Part shown: piece after piece, positions 15,203 through 24,704 of the stretch
How the letters are laid out: every line of letters starts with the position of its first letter
Position numbering within the stretch: the stretch's first letter is position 1
The notes under the pieces: generated by a model
Database searches by the model: none
What the model saw: the letters and a program-made list of their open reading frames with translations, nothing else
What the model was told of the DNA's origin: nothing
Translations under genes and position numbers: made by a program
DNA from: an uncultured Pelagibacteraceae bacterium
Lineage (GTDB): Bacteria; Pseudomonadota; Alphaproteobacteria; Pelagibacterales; Pelagibacteraceae
Length of the DNA: 40,857 nt
Assembly: GCA_902601315.1 (NCBI GenBank)
Contig: CACKMS010000010.1
Coordinates: forward strand, 1 to 40,857
Direction: 5' to 3'

Positions 15203-15930
15203 TGAAAAAATTTATAATAGATAATACTAAAACTCTTATTTTTGCATTAATAATTGCAGTTTTTATTAGGTCAATTCTTATACAACCTTTTTATATACCA
15301 TCTTCTTCTATGGAACCTAATTTACTTGTGGGAGACAGACTATTTGTAACAAAATTTTCTTATGGATATAGTAAACATTCTTTTCCTTTTAGCCCACCAA
15401 TATTAAATAGGCGTGTATTAAGTGATAATCCAGAAAGAGGAGATGTTGTTGTCTTTAAAACGCCTGCTGATAACAGAACCGACTATATTAAAAGATTAAT
15501 AGGATTACCAGGTGATGTTTTGCAGTTTATCGATGGAGATCTGTATTTAAATAATAATCAAATAGTTAAAACCATAAAGAATAACAATGATTATTTATTT
15601 TGTGGAAACAATGAAATAAGTGTTTCAACATACGAGGAAAAATTACCAAATGGAAAAAAATATTTTGCATCATATAGAAATGACATATCCTTTAAAAATT
15701 CTGACAAATTTATAGTCCCAAAAGATCATTATTTTTTTTTAGGTGACAATAGAGATTGTTCAAAAGATAGTCGATTTTTATCTGAAGTTGGTTATGTGCA
15801 TAAAAATAATTTAGTTGGTAAAGCACAAATATTGTTTTTTTCTTCTGATCCGAGAAAAGGTAGTATTTTTTTAATTTGGAAATGGAACGAAATAATGAGA
15901 TTCAACAGATTATTTAAAAAAATTAATTAG
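15202..15930 (+). CDS. lepB: Signal peptidase I
   Basis: 242 aa. This inner-membrane protease removes signal peptides from exported proteins, including 6797-7420. One N-terminal helix (TLIFALIIAVFIRSILI) anchors it. The catalytic Ser36 lies in PSSSMEPNLLVGD and the general-base Lys97 in YIKRLIGLPGD; the GDNRDCSKDSR box follows. Lipoproteins need LspA instead, not seen in this window. Its stop overlaps the GTG start of rnc. Confidence 0.93.
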   Translation: MKKFIIDNTKTLIFALIIAVFIRSILIQPFYIPSSSMEPNLLVGDRLFVTKFSYGYSKHSFPFSPPILNRRVLSDNPERGDVVVFKTPADNRTDYIKRLIGLPGDVLQFIDGDLYLNNNQIVKTIKNNNDYLFCGNNEISVSTYEEKLPNGKKYFASYRNDISFKNSDKFIVPKDHYFFLGDNRDCSKDSRFLSEVGYVHKNNLVGKAQILFFSSDPRKGSIFLIWKWNEIMRFNRLFKKIN

Positions 15931-16595
15931 TGAAAAGCAAATTAAAAAATTTAGAGAATAGAATAAATTATGTATTTAAAAATAAGTTTTTTTTAATAAC
16001 TGCATTGACACATAAAAGTTCAGACTCTGAAAATAATTACGAGAGACTAGAATTTCTTGGTGATAGAGTTTTAGGAATAGTAATTTCAAAAAAATTACTT
16101 GAATTATATCCAAATGAAAAAGTTGGTAGTCTTGATAAAAAATTTGCATCTTTAGTAAATAAAAATATGTGTCTAGAAATTGGTAAAAAATTGAAAATAG
16201 ATAATTTTATAAATATTGGAAAGGATAAAAGCAGGAAACAAATTGAAAATAAAATAATTTCAGATTGTTGTGAGGCATTGATAGGTGCAATTTTTTTAGA
16301 TTCAAATTTGGATCAAGCAAAAAAATTTATACTAAACAATTGGAGTACTCATTTGAAATCTTCTTTTGATAATGTTGTAGACGCAAAAACCAAATTACAA
16401 GAATATTCACTTAAAAAATTCAAAACTCTTCCTAGTTACAAACTAATATCGAACACAGGCCCTAGACATAAACCAACTTTTAAAGTTGGAGTAAAAATTA
16501 GTAACACAAATTATATTTTTTCTACTGGATCTTCTAAACAAAAAGCAGAGCAATCTGCTGCAAATGAATTACTAAAATCACTTAATAAAAAATGA
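15930..16595 (+). CDS. rnc: Ribonuclease III
   Basis: 221 aa, starting at GTG (15930), which overlaps the lepB stop. It cuts double-stranded RNA in rRNA and mRNA maturation. The signature YERLEFLGDRVL (about 37-48) holds the catalytic acidic residues, and the DCCEALIGAIFLD box follows. The C-terminal double-stranded-RNA-binding domain runs from about 152 (DAKTKLQEYSLKKF) to the end. The usual next gene, era, is missing; recO follows with a 4-nt overlap. Confidence 0.94.
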   Translation: MKSKLKNLENRINYVFKNKFFLITALTHKSSDSENNYERLEFLGDRVLGIVISKKLLELYPNEKVGSLDKKFASLVNKNMCLEIGKKLKIDNFINIGKDKSRKQIENKIISDCCEALIGAIFLDSNLDQAKKFILNNWSTHLKSSFDNVVDAKTKLQEYSLKKFKTLPSYKLISNTGPRHKPTFKVGVKISNTNYIFSTGSSKQKAEQSAANELLKSLNKK

Positions 16596-17305
16596 ATTGG
16601 CAGGATACAGGTTTTTTACTCTCTAAAAATAAGTATAGTGAAAATAACTCTATAGCAGAATTTTATACCAAAAATCATGGAAAAGTTACTGGTGTAATTT
16701 ATGGATCCACATCAAAGAAAATTAAAAACTACTTATTAATAGGTAATAAATTTCATTTGAACTTTAATTCTAAGAATGACTCGAAGGTTGGCTACTTTAA
16801 ATTAGAGATTGACCAAGTAGTCACACCATTATTTATGGACGATAAAAATAAATTATTATGTATTTCCTATGCAATGAGTTTAATTAAATTATTAACTGTT
16901 GAGGATCAACAAAATGAAAATGTTTTTTATCTTACTGACAATTTAAAAAATATATTAAATCATAACAAATGGCTTTTAGAATTTATTTTTTGGGAGCTTA
17001 GTTTTTACAAATGTGTTGGTTATGATATTGAATTTAAAGATTATGTGAGTGAAGAAATTGGAACTAATGGTAACAAAAAATATTTTGTAAAATCTACAAA
17101 AAAAAATGTTCCAAACTTCCTAATCAATAAAAATTTTGAAATTGATAACTATAATGAGTTATTGATCGGCTTTAAAATTGTAGGTGATTATTTAGAAAAA
17201 ACTATACTAAAAACAATTGGCATAAACTATCCTAGTTCAAGATCTAACCTATATGCATCTATTAAAAATCTAAGTTTATTTGATCAGCAAAATATGAAAT
17301 TATAG
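16592..17305 (+). CDS. recO: DNA repair protein RecO
   Basis: 237 aa. It loads RecA with RecR at gaps and anneals single strands. The N-terminal OB-fold starts MNWQDTGFLLSKNKYSENNS and includes HGKVTGVIYGSTSKK, the usual RecO opening. The helical C-terminal part (FIFWELSFYKCVGYDIEF) matches too. The four-cysteine zinc motif of some RecO proteins is absent. The last 44 nt overlap the convergent hemB on the other strand. Confidence 0.85.
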   Translation: MNWQDTGFLLSKNKYSENNSIAEFYTKNHGKVTGVIYGSTSKKIKNYLLIGNKFHLNFNSKNDSKVGYFKLEIDQVVTPLFMDDKNKLLCISYAMSLIKLLTVEDQQNENVFYLTDNLKNILNHNKWLLEFIFWELSFYKCVGYDIEFKDYVSEEIGTNGNKKYFVKSTKKNVPNFLINKNFEIDNYNELLIGFKIVGDYLEKTILKTIGINYPSSRSNLYASIKNLSLFDQQNMKL

Positions 17306-18251
17306 CGTTTGATCCAGCTCTTTTAAATGCCATAAGAGTTTCATAAATCACATTATCGTCTATTATTCCTTGTTTAATACCATTAGCTATAAGGCTGTAC
17401 TCTCCTGAAACCTGATAAGCTAAAACTGGAATTTTAAAATGTTCTTTAACGTTTTTAATTATATCTAGATAAGGTAAACCTGGTTTTACCATTACCATAT
17501 CTGCACCTTCTTTAATATCGATTGAAACTTCTCTTAATGCTTCATTAGTATTTTTAAAGTCCATTTGATAAGTTTTCTTATCTCCTCTTAAAGCACTTTT
17601 TGATCCTACAGCATCTCTAAATGGGCCATAGAAACTCGATGCATATTTTACCGCATAAGAAATTATCTGAACATCTTCAAATTTGTTTTTATCTAACTCT
17701 TTTCTTATTTTTCCAATTCTTCCATCCATCATATCTGATGGTGCTATTACATCACAGCCCATTGATGCCTGTAACAAAGATTGCTTAACTAAAATATTTA
17801 TTGTTTCATCATTAACAATTCTATTATTTTTTAACAATCCGTCGTGACCGTGAGAAGTATATGGGTCAAGAGCAACATCACACATTATACCAATTTCATT
17901 TTTATATCTTTTTTTAATGTATCTAATAGCCTTACATACTAAATTATTTTCGTTTAATGCCTCAGAACCTAATGGATCTTTTAACTTAATTTTGGTTTGA
18001 GGAAAAAGTGCAATCATAGGAATTTTTTTTTTAATTGATTTGTCTATTATCTTTGAAAGCTTATCTATTGAATATCTATAAATGTTAGGCATAGATTTAA
18101 TAGGAATTTTTTTGTTAGAACCATCTGTTAAAAAAATTGGAAGAATCAGATCGTTATAAGAAAGACTATTTTCCTGTACAAGCCTACGTGACCAACTATT
18201 TTTTCTTGATCTTCTCATCCTTAAATTCGGATATTTTCCTGTGATAATCAT
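17262..18251 (-). CDS. hemB: Delta-aminolevulinic acid dehydratase (porphobilinogen synthase), Mg-type
   Basis: 329 aa. It condenses two 5-aminolevulinates to porphobilinogen for heme. The metal site reads DVALDPYTSHGHDG: aspartates replace the zinc cysteines of the E. coli type, so it should be the Mg-dependent, zinc-independent form common in alphaproteobacteria. The active-site lysine region MVKPGLPYLDII and PSDMMDGRIG are intact. The C-terminal 44 nt overlap recO tail to tail. Heme made here would serve ctaA at 31156 among others. Confidence 0.95.
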   Translation of the reverse strand: MIITGKYPNLRMRRSRKNSWSRRLVQENSLSYNDLILPIFLTDGSNKKIPIKSMPNIYRYSIDKLSKIIDKSIKKKIPMIALFPQTKIKLKDPLGSEALNENNLVCKAIRYIKKRYKNEIGIMCDVALDPYTSHGHDGLLKNNRIVNDETINILVKQSLLQASMGCDVIAPSDMMDGRIGKIRKELDKNKFEDVQIISYAVKYASSFYGPFRDAVGSKSALRGDKKTYQMDFKNTNEALREVSIDIKEGADMVMVKPGLPYLDIIKNVKEHFKIPVLAYQVSGEYSLIANGIKQGIIDDNVIYETLMAFKRAGSNAIISYFADQINLDF

Positions 18252-18321
18252 TATTAATTATATGTATGATGCGACAAAAGTTATATGTTATATATAAAAT
18301 AATAAAGTATTTATTTAGCGC

Positions 18322-18945
18322 ATGAGCAACGTATCTTATCTTAAAGAAGTAAAAAAAAGTAATTCTAATAGTGATTTTCACTTACAAGACGTAAGTTTTG
18401 ACATTGAAAAACTACAAGCTGCTTGCGATGAAGTTTTGAACATGAAGGGCTTTGACACAAGTTTAGGAATTCCTCACTTTGCTGGTATATCATTAAACCA
18501 AATACCAGGCGACCCTGACTCAATTAAAGGAAGCAAGGTTAGAGGAGTATACTGGACAAAACCGGATTCAACTGGGAAAGAAGTTAGCCGTGATGTTGCA
18601 ATAGAAGAGGAAAAATATACTGAATTTGTAAAAGATTTTGAACATACTTATTTTAAGGAAGTTTACGATGTATTAACCAAAAGATACAAACTTGGGAGAA
18701 TGAGATTATTGTTAAAAGAACCACGATCAACTTTAAGTTGGCATAGAGACCCTGAGCCAAGACTGCATATACCAATATATACTAATCCTGGTGCAATTAT
18801 GGTTGTTGATAAAGTTGCTCAACACATGCCTGCAGATGGTTCTGTCTGGATTACAAACAACACAAAGTATCATAATGCGTTTAATGGAGGTGAAGAAAAC
18901 AGAGTTCACCTAGTTGCATGCGTTTTAGATTACAAATTTAATTAG
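18322..18945 (+). CDS. Aspartyl/asparaginyl beta-hydroxylase-like 2-oxoglutarate/Fe(II) dioxygenase
   Basis: 207 aa. The double-stranded beta-helix core carries a His-x-Asp (H141, D143 in LSWHRDPEPRLHIPIYTNP), a distal His184 (KYHNAFNGG) and Arg194 (ENRVHLVACV) suited to 2-oxoglutarate binding. This order fits the Asp/Asn beta-hydroxylase family. The substrate is unknown; relatives act on free amino acids or protein side chains. It diverges from hemB and is followed after 1 nt by rpiB, so it may share that transcript. Confidence 0.7.
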   Translation: MSNVSYLKEVKKSNSNSDFHLQDVSFDIEKLQAACDEVLNMKGFDTSLGIPHFAGISLNQIPGDPDSIKGSKVRGVYWTKPDSTGKEVSRDVAIEEEKYTEFVKDFEHTYFKEVYDVLTKRYKLGRMRLLLKEPRSTLSWHRDPEPRLHIPIYTNPGAIMVVDKVAQHMPADGSVWITNNTKYHNAFNGGEENRVHLVACVLDYKFN

Positions 18946-18946
18946 T

Positions 18947-19372
18947 TTGAAAAAAATTTATATTGCTTCAGATCATGCAGGTTATTCCCTTAAAAACTAC
19001 ATTTTTGGAAAACTTAAAATGAAATTCGATATTATGGATTTAGGAACTAACAAGAAATCTGTTTCAGTAAATTATCCCATATATGCACATAAGTTGAGCA
19101 AGATGGTATCAAAAAAAAAATCTAATGTAGGTATATTGGTTTGTGGTTCAGGATTAGGAATGTCTATGGCTGCAAATAGACATAAGAAGATAAGAGCTGC
19201 ATTATGTTATTCCATTAAAAATGCGAAATTATCAAGATTGCATAATGATGCAAATGTTATTACATTAGGTGAAAGACTAACTAATAAAAGTTTAGCAATG
19301 AAATGTGTTAACACCTTTTTAAAAACTCATTTTGAAGGGGGAAGACACTTAAAAAGAGTTAAAAGGATTTAA
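18947..19372 (+). CDS. rpiB: Ribose-5-phosphate isomerase B
   Basis: 141 aa, starting at TTG (18947), 1 nt after the preceding stop. It interconverts ribose-5-phosphate and ribulose-5-phosphate. Seen: [13 protein letters not shown] at the N-terminus, the catalytic-cysteine stretch [19 protein letters not shown], and [13 protein letters not shown]. The order rpiB-glyA-nrdR is a common alphaproteobacterial run. glyA starts 1 nt after its stop. Confidence 0.92.
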   Translation: MKKIYIASDHAGYSLKNYIFGKLKMKFDIMDLGTNKKSVSVNYPIYAHKLSKMVSKKKSNVGILVCGSGLGMSMAANRHKKIRAALCYSIKNAKLSRLHNDANVITLGERLTNKSLAMKCVNTFLKTHFEGGRHLKRVKRI

Positions 19373-19373
19373 T

Positions 19374-20684
19374 ATGTCTAGTGAAAGCAAATATATAAAT
19401 AATCAATACCAAGATTTTTTTGAAAAAAGTTTAGAACATAGCGATCCAGATATTTATAAAGCAATTAATGATGAATTGATAAGACAACAAAATCATATTG
19501 AATTAATTGCATCCGAGAATATAGTTTCACAAGCAGTACTTGAAGCACAAGGTTCTGTTTTAACAAACAAATATGCTGAAGGTTATCCAGGAAAAAGATA
19601 CTATAATGGTTGTGAGCATGTAGATGTAGCTGAGGAATTGGCAATAGAACGATTAAAAAAACTTTTCAATTGTAAATTTGCAAATGCACAACCTCACTCT
19701 GGAGCTCAAGCTAATGGTGCTGTATTTTTAGCTTTACTAAAACCAGGCGATACGTTTATGGGAATGAGTTTAAATTCTGGTGGACATATTACACATGGAT
19801 TAAAAATATCTATGTCGGGAAAATGGTTTAATGCAATTGGATATGATGTTGATAAACAATCTGAGTTGATTGATTATGATAATGTTGAGAAATTAGCTTT
19901 AGAACATAAACCTAAATTAATTATTGCTGGTGGTAGTGCTTATTCACGAGTAATTGACTTTAAAAGATTTAGAGAAATAGCTGATAAAATTGGTGCTTAT
20001 TTCATGGTTGATATGGCACATTTTTCAGGTTTGGTTGCTGGTAAAGGTTATCCAAATCCAGTTGACCATGCTCATGTAGTTACATCAACTACGCATAAGG
20101 TATTTAGAAGTGCAAGGGGTGGTATAATTTTAACTAATCATGAGGATCTTGCAAAAAAATTCAATACTGCCGTTTTCCCAGGTTACCAGGGTGGTCCATT
20201 AATGCATATTATTGCTGCTAAAGCCGTAGGATTTAAAGAGGCTCTAAAACCAGAGTTCCAAGATTATATAAAAGAAGTTTTAGCAAATGCTAAAATTTTA
20301 GCCGAAACCTTAAAGAATAACGGTTTTAAAATTTATTCAGGTGGGACTGATACACACTTGATGTTAGTTGATCTTAGACCATTTAATGTGAAAGGTAATC
20401 TTGCAGCTGAAAGTTTATCTCGAGCAAATATCACTTGTAATAAAAATGGAATACCTTTTGATACGGAAAGTCCAATGGTTACATCTGGTATAAGATTAGG
20501 TTCACAAGCAGCAACAACAAGAGGATTTGGATTAAATGAATTTAAATTAGTAGGCGAGTTAATAACAAAAGTTATTAAAGGTTTATCAGATAATCCAAAT
20601 GATAATTCAAAAATTGAAGAAAAGGTTAGAAAAGAAGTTGTAGATTTATGTTCGAATTTTCCTATATATAAACATTTAGGATAA
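19374..20684 (+). CDS. glyA: Serine hydroxymethyltransferase
   Basis: 436 aa. It interconverts serine and glycine while charging tetrahydrofolate with a one-carbon unit. Seen: [31 protein letters not shown], and the PLP lysine near residue 242 in [14 protein letters not shown]. In most SHMTs this last motif reads 'TTHK.LRGPRGG', so the S-A pair is a mild departure. About 8 nt separate it from nrdR. No riboswitch fits the 1-nt gap before it. Confidence 0.94.
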   Translation: MSSESKYINNQYQDFFEKSLEHSDPDIYKAINDELIRQQNHIELIASENIVSQAVLEAQGSVLTNKYAEGYPGKRYYNGCEHVDVAEELAIERLKKLFNCKFANAQPHSGAQANGAVFLALLKPGDTFMGMSLNSGGHITHGLKISMSGKWFNAIGYDVDKQSELIDYDNVEKLALEHKPKLIIAGGSAYSRVIDFKRFREIADKIGAYFMVDMAHFSGLVAGKGYPNPVDHAHVVTSTTHKVFRSARGGIILTNHEDLAKKFNTAVFPGYQGGPLMHIIAAKAVGFKEALKPEFQDYIKEVLANAKILAETLKNNGFKIYSGGTDTHLMLVDLRPFNVKGNLAAESLSRANITCNKNGIPFDTESPMVTSGIRLGSQAATTRGFGLNEFKLVGELITKVIKGLSDNPNDNSKIEEKVRKEVVDLCSNFPIYKHLG

Positions 20685-20691
20685 TTAAAAC

Positions 20692-21150
20692 ATGATATGC
20701 CCATGCAGACAAAGAGGGGACACCTCAGTAGTAGATTCACGACCTACAGAAGATGGCACAGCCATAAGACGACGTAGATTATGTGTATGTGGTAAAAGGT
20801 TCACTACTTTCGAAAGAATTCAATTTAGAGAGTTAACTGTAGTTAAAAAAAATGGAAGAAAATCTTCCTTTGATAGAGAAAAATTATCTAAATCTATTTA
20901 TGTAGCTTTAAAGAAAAGACCAATTGATACAGAAACTGCTGAAAAATTCATTTCTAAAATAACGAGATCCCTTGAAGAACTAGGTCAGAGTGAAATATCT
21001 TCTAATACAATTGGGACTATGGTCATGGAAGGATTAAAAGATTTAGATCCAGTTGCTTATGTAAGATTTGCATCTGTTTATAGAAATTTTAGAGAAGAAA
21101 AAGATTTTGTTCAATTTGTAGATAAAATTGATGTCTACAAAAAAAGATAA
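20692..21150 (+). CDS. nrdR: Ribonucleotide reductase repressor NrdR with altered zinc ribbon
   Basis: 152 aa. It represses ribonucleotide reductase genes by binding NrdR boxes. The ATP-cone ([18 protein letters not shown], then the helices to about 135) and the linker [10 protein letters not shown] are standard. The zinc ribbon is odd: the usual 'CPFC' knuckle is CPC (C3, C5), and the usual 'C..C' knuckle after the Arg run is LCVCGKRF, also C-x-C, with one residue lost. It overlaps the ribD start by about 20 nt. Confidence 0.92.
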   Translation: MICPCRQRGDTSVVDSRPTEDGTAIRRRRLCVCGKRFTTFERIQFRELTVVKKNGRKSSFDREKLSKSIYVALKKRPIDTETAEKFISKITRSLEELGQSEISSNTIGTMVMEGLKDLDPVAYVRFASVYRNFREEKDFVQFVDKIDVYKKR

Positions 21151-22225
21151 CTTTAAATTATCTGACAAAAAATTAATGAAGCTTGCAATTAGTCTTGCTG
21201 AAAATCAAAAATATTTAACGGGCACAAATCCTTCAGTAGGTTGTGTTATTACTAAAAACAATAATATAATTTCATATGGTGTAACTGGTACAAATGGAAG
21301 ACCACATGCGGAAATAAATGCAATTAATAAAAAAAAATTAAAAGATTTAAATAATTCGTCTATATATTTGTCCCTCGAACCATGTACCCACTATGGAAGA
21401 ACACCACCATGTACAAATACTTTAATTAAAAATAAATTTAAAAAAGTTTTTTTTTCACATACAGACGAAGATATGAGAACAAAAAACACTGCTAAGAATA
21501 TATTGGAAAAATATAAAATAAATGTAACAAAAAATTTTATAAATAATAAAACAAAAAAATTATATTCTGAATATGATTTTATTAGAAAAAATAATTTCCC
21601 ACATGTCATTGGAAAACTAGCGATTTCACAAAATGATAGAATCTACAAAGATAAAACCTCCATATCTAATATCTATTCAAAGGATATCACACATATCTTA
21701 AGGTATAGGTGTCAAGCATTGCTAACATCTTATGTAACTATCAATAACGACGATCCTAAATTAACTTGCAGACTGTATGGTTTAGAAAAAAATTCTCCAA
21801 CTATTATTATTATTGATAAAGATTTAAAGGTTAGATTGTCTTCAAAAATATTCAAAAATAAGAATTTGAAAAAAATAATATTTTCTAAATGCAATAATAA
21901 ATCTAAAATTAAAAAATTAAGAGATACTAATGTGGAAATATTTAATATTAGAACTTTAGGTAAAGAATTTGACTTGAAACATATTCTTAGTATTCTTCAC
22001 AAGAAAAATCTACACCAGATATTAATTGAGTCTGGCCCAACTCTTTTAGAAAATTTCATTAACAATGGTCTAGTAAACGAATTTTATCTTTTTAAGTCAA
22101 ATAAATCTATCCCAATTAAAGATACGATTTATGTAAAAGAACTTTTAAAAATTTTAAATACAAATTATAAAAAAAATAAAATTAATACTTTTATAGATAA
22201 AGATAAACTTACTTATTTTAATTAA
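21131..22225 (+). CDS. ribD: Bifunctional riboflavin deaminase/reductase
   Basis: About 364 aa. The N-terminal deaminase has the zinc site HAEINAI and [11 protein letters not shown]. The C-terminal reductase (from about 155, [12 protein letters not shown]) ends with the [17 protein letters not shown] signature. Together they convert the first pyrimidine intermediate of riboflavin synthesis. An in-frame TTG at 21128 exists, but the ATG at 21131 is simpler. It opens the ribD-ribE-ribBA-ribH run. Confidence 0.92.
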   Translation: MSTKKDNFKLSDKKLMKLAISLAENQKYLTGTNPSVGCVITKNNNIISYGVTGTNGRPHAEINAINKKKLKDLNNSSIYLSLEPCTHYGRTPPCTNTLIKNKFKKVFFSHTDEDMRTKNTAKNILEKYKINVTKNFINNKTKKLYSEYDFIRKNNFPHVIGKLAISQNDRIYKDKTSISNIYSKDITHILRYRCQALLTSYVTINNDDPKLTCRLYGLEKNSPTIIIIDKDLKVRLSSKIFKNKNLKKIIFSKCNNKSKIKKLRDTNVEIFNIRTLGKEFDLKHILSILHKKNLHQILIESGPTLLENFINNGLVNEFYLFKSNKSIPIKDTIYVKELLKILNTNYKKNKINTFIDKDKLTYFN

Positions 22226-22226
22226 T

Positions 22227-22820
22227 ATGTTTAATGGAATAATATTTAATCAAGGAAAAATAACTAAAATAGTTAAAAGGGATAAAGGTATTAATATTTT
22301 TATTAAATCTTCAATTAAAGTTAATAATAAAAATCTTGGGATATCTATTGCTTGTGATGGAGTTTGTCTCACACTAATTACTTACAAAAAAAAAACCTTG
22401 GAATTTTATCTTTCTAATGAAACTATTATGAAATCTAAGTTTAAAAATATCAAATTAGGATCAGTTATAAATTTAGAACTCCCACTTAAATACAAACAAA
22501 ATATATCTGGTCATATTTGCCAAGGTCATGTCGATACAGTCTCAAAAATAATGTCGATTAGAAAAGTTGATAAATCAAAAATTTATGAGTTTAAAATTGA
22601 GAAAAAATTTAAGAAATTTTTAGTGCAAAAAGCCTCTATATTAATCAATGGTGTTTCTTTAACAATTGCAAAAATTAAAAAAAATTCATTTGAAATTTGG
22701 GTTATTCCTCACACTCTTAAGTTAACTAATTTATATTATTTAAAAAAAAATGATTTAGTTAATATTGAGATAGATATTCTGTCAAAATATGTAAAAAAAT
22801 TTTTAAATGAAAAAAAATAA
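22227..22820 (+). CDS. ribE: Riboflavin synthase, alpha chain
   Basis: 197 aa. It dismutates two lumazines to riboflavin. Two lumazine-binding repeats are visible, the first starting MFNGIIFNQGKI and including IACDGVCLTLI, the second with GHICQGHVDTV and INGVSLTIAKI. The C-terminus is slightly short but complete. It starts 1 nt after ribD and overlaps ribBA by 14 nt. Confidence 0.93.
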   Translation: MFNGIIFNQGKITKIVKRDKGINIFIKSSIKVNNKNLGISIACDGVCLTLITYKKKTLEFYLSNETIMKSKFKNIKLGSVINLELPLKYKQNISGHICQGHVDTVSKIMSIRKVDKSKIYEFKIEKKFKKFLVQKASILINGVSLTIAKIKKNSFEIWVIPHTLKLTNLYYLKKNDLVNIEIDILSKYVKKFLNEKK

Positions 22821-23910
22821 ATTTAGTAATATTGAAAAAATTATTTCTATCTCAAAAAGAGGTGGAATGTATATTTTGGTTGACGATGAAAATAGAGAGA
22901 ATGAGGGGGATTTAGTTTTCTCTGCTTCAGATGTTGATTACAAAAAAATAAATTTTATGGCTATGTATGGAAGAGGATTAATCTGCTTAACATTAAACAA
23001 TTTACATGCAAAAAAGTTGGGACTTAGTTATATGGCCCCTGTTAATCAATCAAGAAATAAAACTGCTTTCACAGTTTCTATTGAAGCAAAAAAAGGAATA
23101 ACAACAGGTATATCTGCAAAAGATCGTGCCAAAACAATAAAAGTTGCTACTAAAAAAAATCCTAATAAAAAAGAGATAGTTTCTCCCGGGCATGTATTTC
23201 CAATTATTGCTAGAGAAGGAGGAGTTCTTGTAAGAGCAGGTCATACTGAGGCATCTGTTGATATAGCCAAACTCTCTAACAAACTTCCAGCCGCGGTTAT
23301 ATGTGAAATTATGAATGAAGATGGGACTATGGCAAAAGGTGAAGATCTATTTAAATTTGCAAAAAAACATAAACTTGCAATTGCAAAGATCGACGATTTG
23401 ATTTCGTTTAGATTAAAAAAAGAAAAGTTAATTAAATTAAAAAATACATCAAGTATAGTTGTACAAAATCAAAAATATTTTATTAAGATATTTGAAAGTG
23501 TTTTAGATGGTTCGGAACATTTTGCGTTATTAAAAGGAAAAATTAACTCAAACTCTACGCCAAGAGTTAGGGTTATTTCATCCAATGTAGTTCAAAATTA
23601 TTTAATTAATCAAAAATTACCAAATTCATTTAATAAAACATTATCTTACTTTAAAAAATATAATAATTGTGTTCTGGTTTTTATAAGAGATCCAAATTTA
23701 AAATCTGTCTCACAAACTCTTAAACAATATAAATCTAAGGAATTTTATAAAAAAGGGTTTGATAAACTCATTAAAAATTATGGTATAGGTGCTCAAATAA
23801 TTAAAAGTCTTAAAATAAAAAATATGATTTTAGTAACAAGATCAACCAAAAAGGTTGTTGGTTTAGAGGGATATGGAATTAGAATACAAAAACAAGAAAT
23901 AATAAAATGA
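22807..23910 (+). CDS. ribBA: 3,4-dihydroxy-2-butanone 4-phosphate synthase fused to a degenerate GTP cyclohydrolase II
   Basis: 367 aa. The N-terminal half (about 1-205) is an intact DHBP synthase: DDENRENEGDLVFSA, RGLICLTL, and GHVFPIIAREGGVLVRAGHTE fragments. The C-terminal half aligns with GTP cyclohydrolase II at its end (NYGIGAQIIKSLKIKNMILV, then GYGIRIQ) but lacks the zinc-binding 'C..D...C.C' region, so it probably does not hydrolyse GTP. Similar degenerate fusions are known in alphaproteobacteria. A separate RibA would be needed elsewhere. Overlaps ribH by 4 nt. Confidence 0.9.
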   Translation: MKKNKFSNIEKIISISKRGGMYILVDDENRENEGDLVFSASDVDYKKINFMAMYGRGLICLTLNNLHAKKLGLSYMAPVNQSRNKTAFTVSIEAKKGITTGISAKDRAKTIKVATKKNPNKKEIVSPGHVFPIIAREGGVLVRAGHTEASVDIAKLSNKLPAAVICEIMNEDGTMAKGEDLFKFAKKHKLAIAKIDDLISFRLKKEKLIKLKNTSSIVVQNQKYFIKIFESVLDGSEHFALLKGKINSNSTPRVRVISSNVVQNYLINQKLPNSFNKTLSYFKKYNNCVLVFIRDPNLKSVSQTLKQYKSKEFYKKGFDKLIKNYGIGAQIIKSLKIKNMILVTRSTKKVVGLEGYGIRIQKQEIIK

Positions 23911-24299
23911 AAAATAAAATCTTAATTATTATCGCAGATTATTATAAAGATATCTCAAATGATTTGTTGAAAAGTACTTTAAATAATTTGAACAAAAAAC
24001 ATTATTCAATTAAAACTCTTAAAGTTCCTGGAGTATTTGAGATACCTGTCACTATTTCAAGAAATATAAATAAATATGATGGTTTCATTGCTTTAGGCTG
24101 TGTAATTAAAGGACAAACACCGCACTTTGATTTTATTTCTCAATCTGCAACAGATGCGATAATGACATTATCCATAAGCTCAAAAAAACCAATTGGAAAT
24201 GGCATTATTACTTGTTTCAATAAAAAGCAAGCTATTGCAAGGGGGAAAAAAGGACTAGAAGCTTCTGAAGCTGTAAAAGTTGTATTAACCAATAAATAA
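23907..24299 (+). CDS. ribH: 6,7-dimethyl-8-ribityllumazine synthase
   Basis: 130 aa. It condenses the RibD and RibB products into lumazine. Seen: KVPGVFEIPVTISRNI, ALGCVIKGQTPHFDFIS, and the C-terminal helix (KQAIARGKKGLEASEAVKVV). It is somewhat shorter than the usual 150-160 aa because the N-terminal strand is trimmed. nusB starts at the next base. Confidence 0.93.
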   Translation: MKNKILIIIADYYKDISNDLLKSTLNNLNKKHYSIKTLKVPGVFEIPVTISRNINKYDGFIALGCVIKGQTPHFDFISQSATDAIMTLSISSKKPIGNGIITCFNKKQAIARGKKGLEASEAVKVVLTNK

Positions 24300-24704
24300 A
24301 TGTCAATAATTTTTAGTCCTAAAAACAACCCAAGGGTAATAATTATTCAAAAATTATATGGTCAATTATTTAATAAAGAGGAAAAATTAGCTTTTCCAAA
24401 ACACAGATTTAAAAAATTTATCAAAGATGTTGTGAACGGCACATTAGAAAGAGATGAAGTAATTACAGATGAGATTAATAATCATTTAAACACTGATCTT
24501 AATATGATTAGATTAGATAAAGTATTCCAAGTAATAATAAAAAGTGCAATTTTTGAATTCTTATATAAACCAAGAACTTCAACTAAAATTATTATAAAAG
24601 AATACTTAAATGCCTCAAATTTTTTTATAGATGATGCACAAACAAAATATCTAAACGCTATGCTTGACAAGATTTCTAAAAAAGTACGATCCCCTAATGG
24701 ATGA
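24300..24704 (+). CDS. nusB: Transcription antitermination factor NusB
   Basis: 134 aa, all-helical. It binds boxA RNA with NusE (S10) during rRNA antitermination. Recognised from the early RVIIIQKLYGQLFN helix, the IRLDKVFQVIIKSAIFEFLY core and the closing NASNFFIDDAQTKYLNAMLD. The sequence is divergent, but ribH-nusB-thiL order supports the call. It overlaps the start of thiL. Confidence 0.85.
   Translation: MSIIFSPKNNPRVIIIQKLYGQLFNKEEKLAFPKHRFKKFIKDVVNGTLERDEVITDEINNHLNTDLNMIRLDKVFQVIIKSAIFEFLYKPRTSTKIIIKEYLNASNFFIDDAQTKYLNAMLDKISKKVRSPNG

Noticed and set aside
18196..18381. Minus-strand ORF upstream of hemB
   Set aside because: It overlaps the hemB start and the 2-oxoglutarate dioxygenase start on the other strand, and has no recognisable feature.
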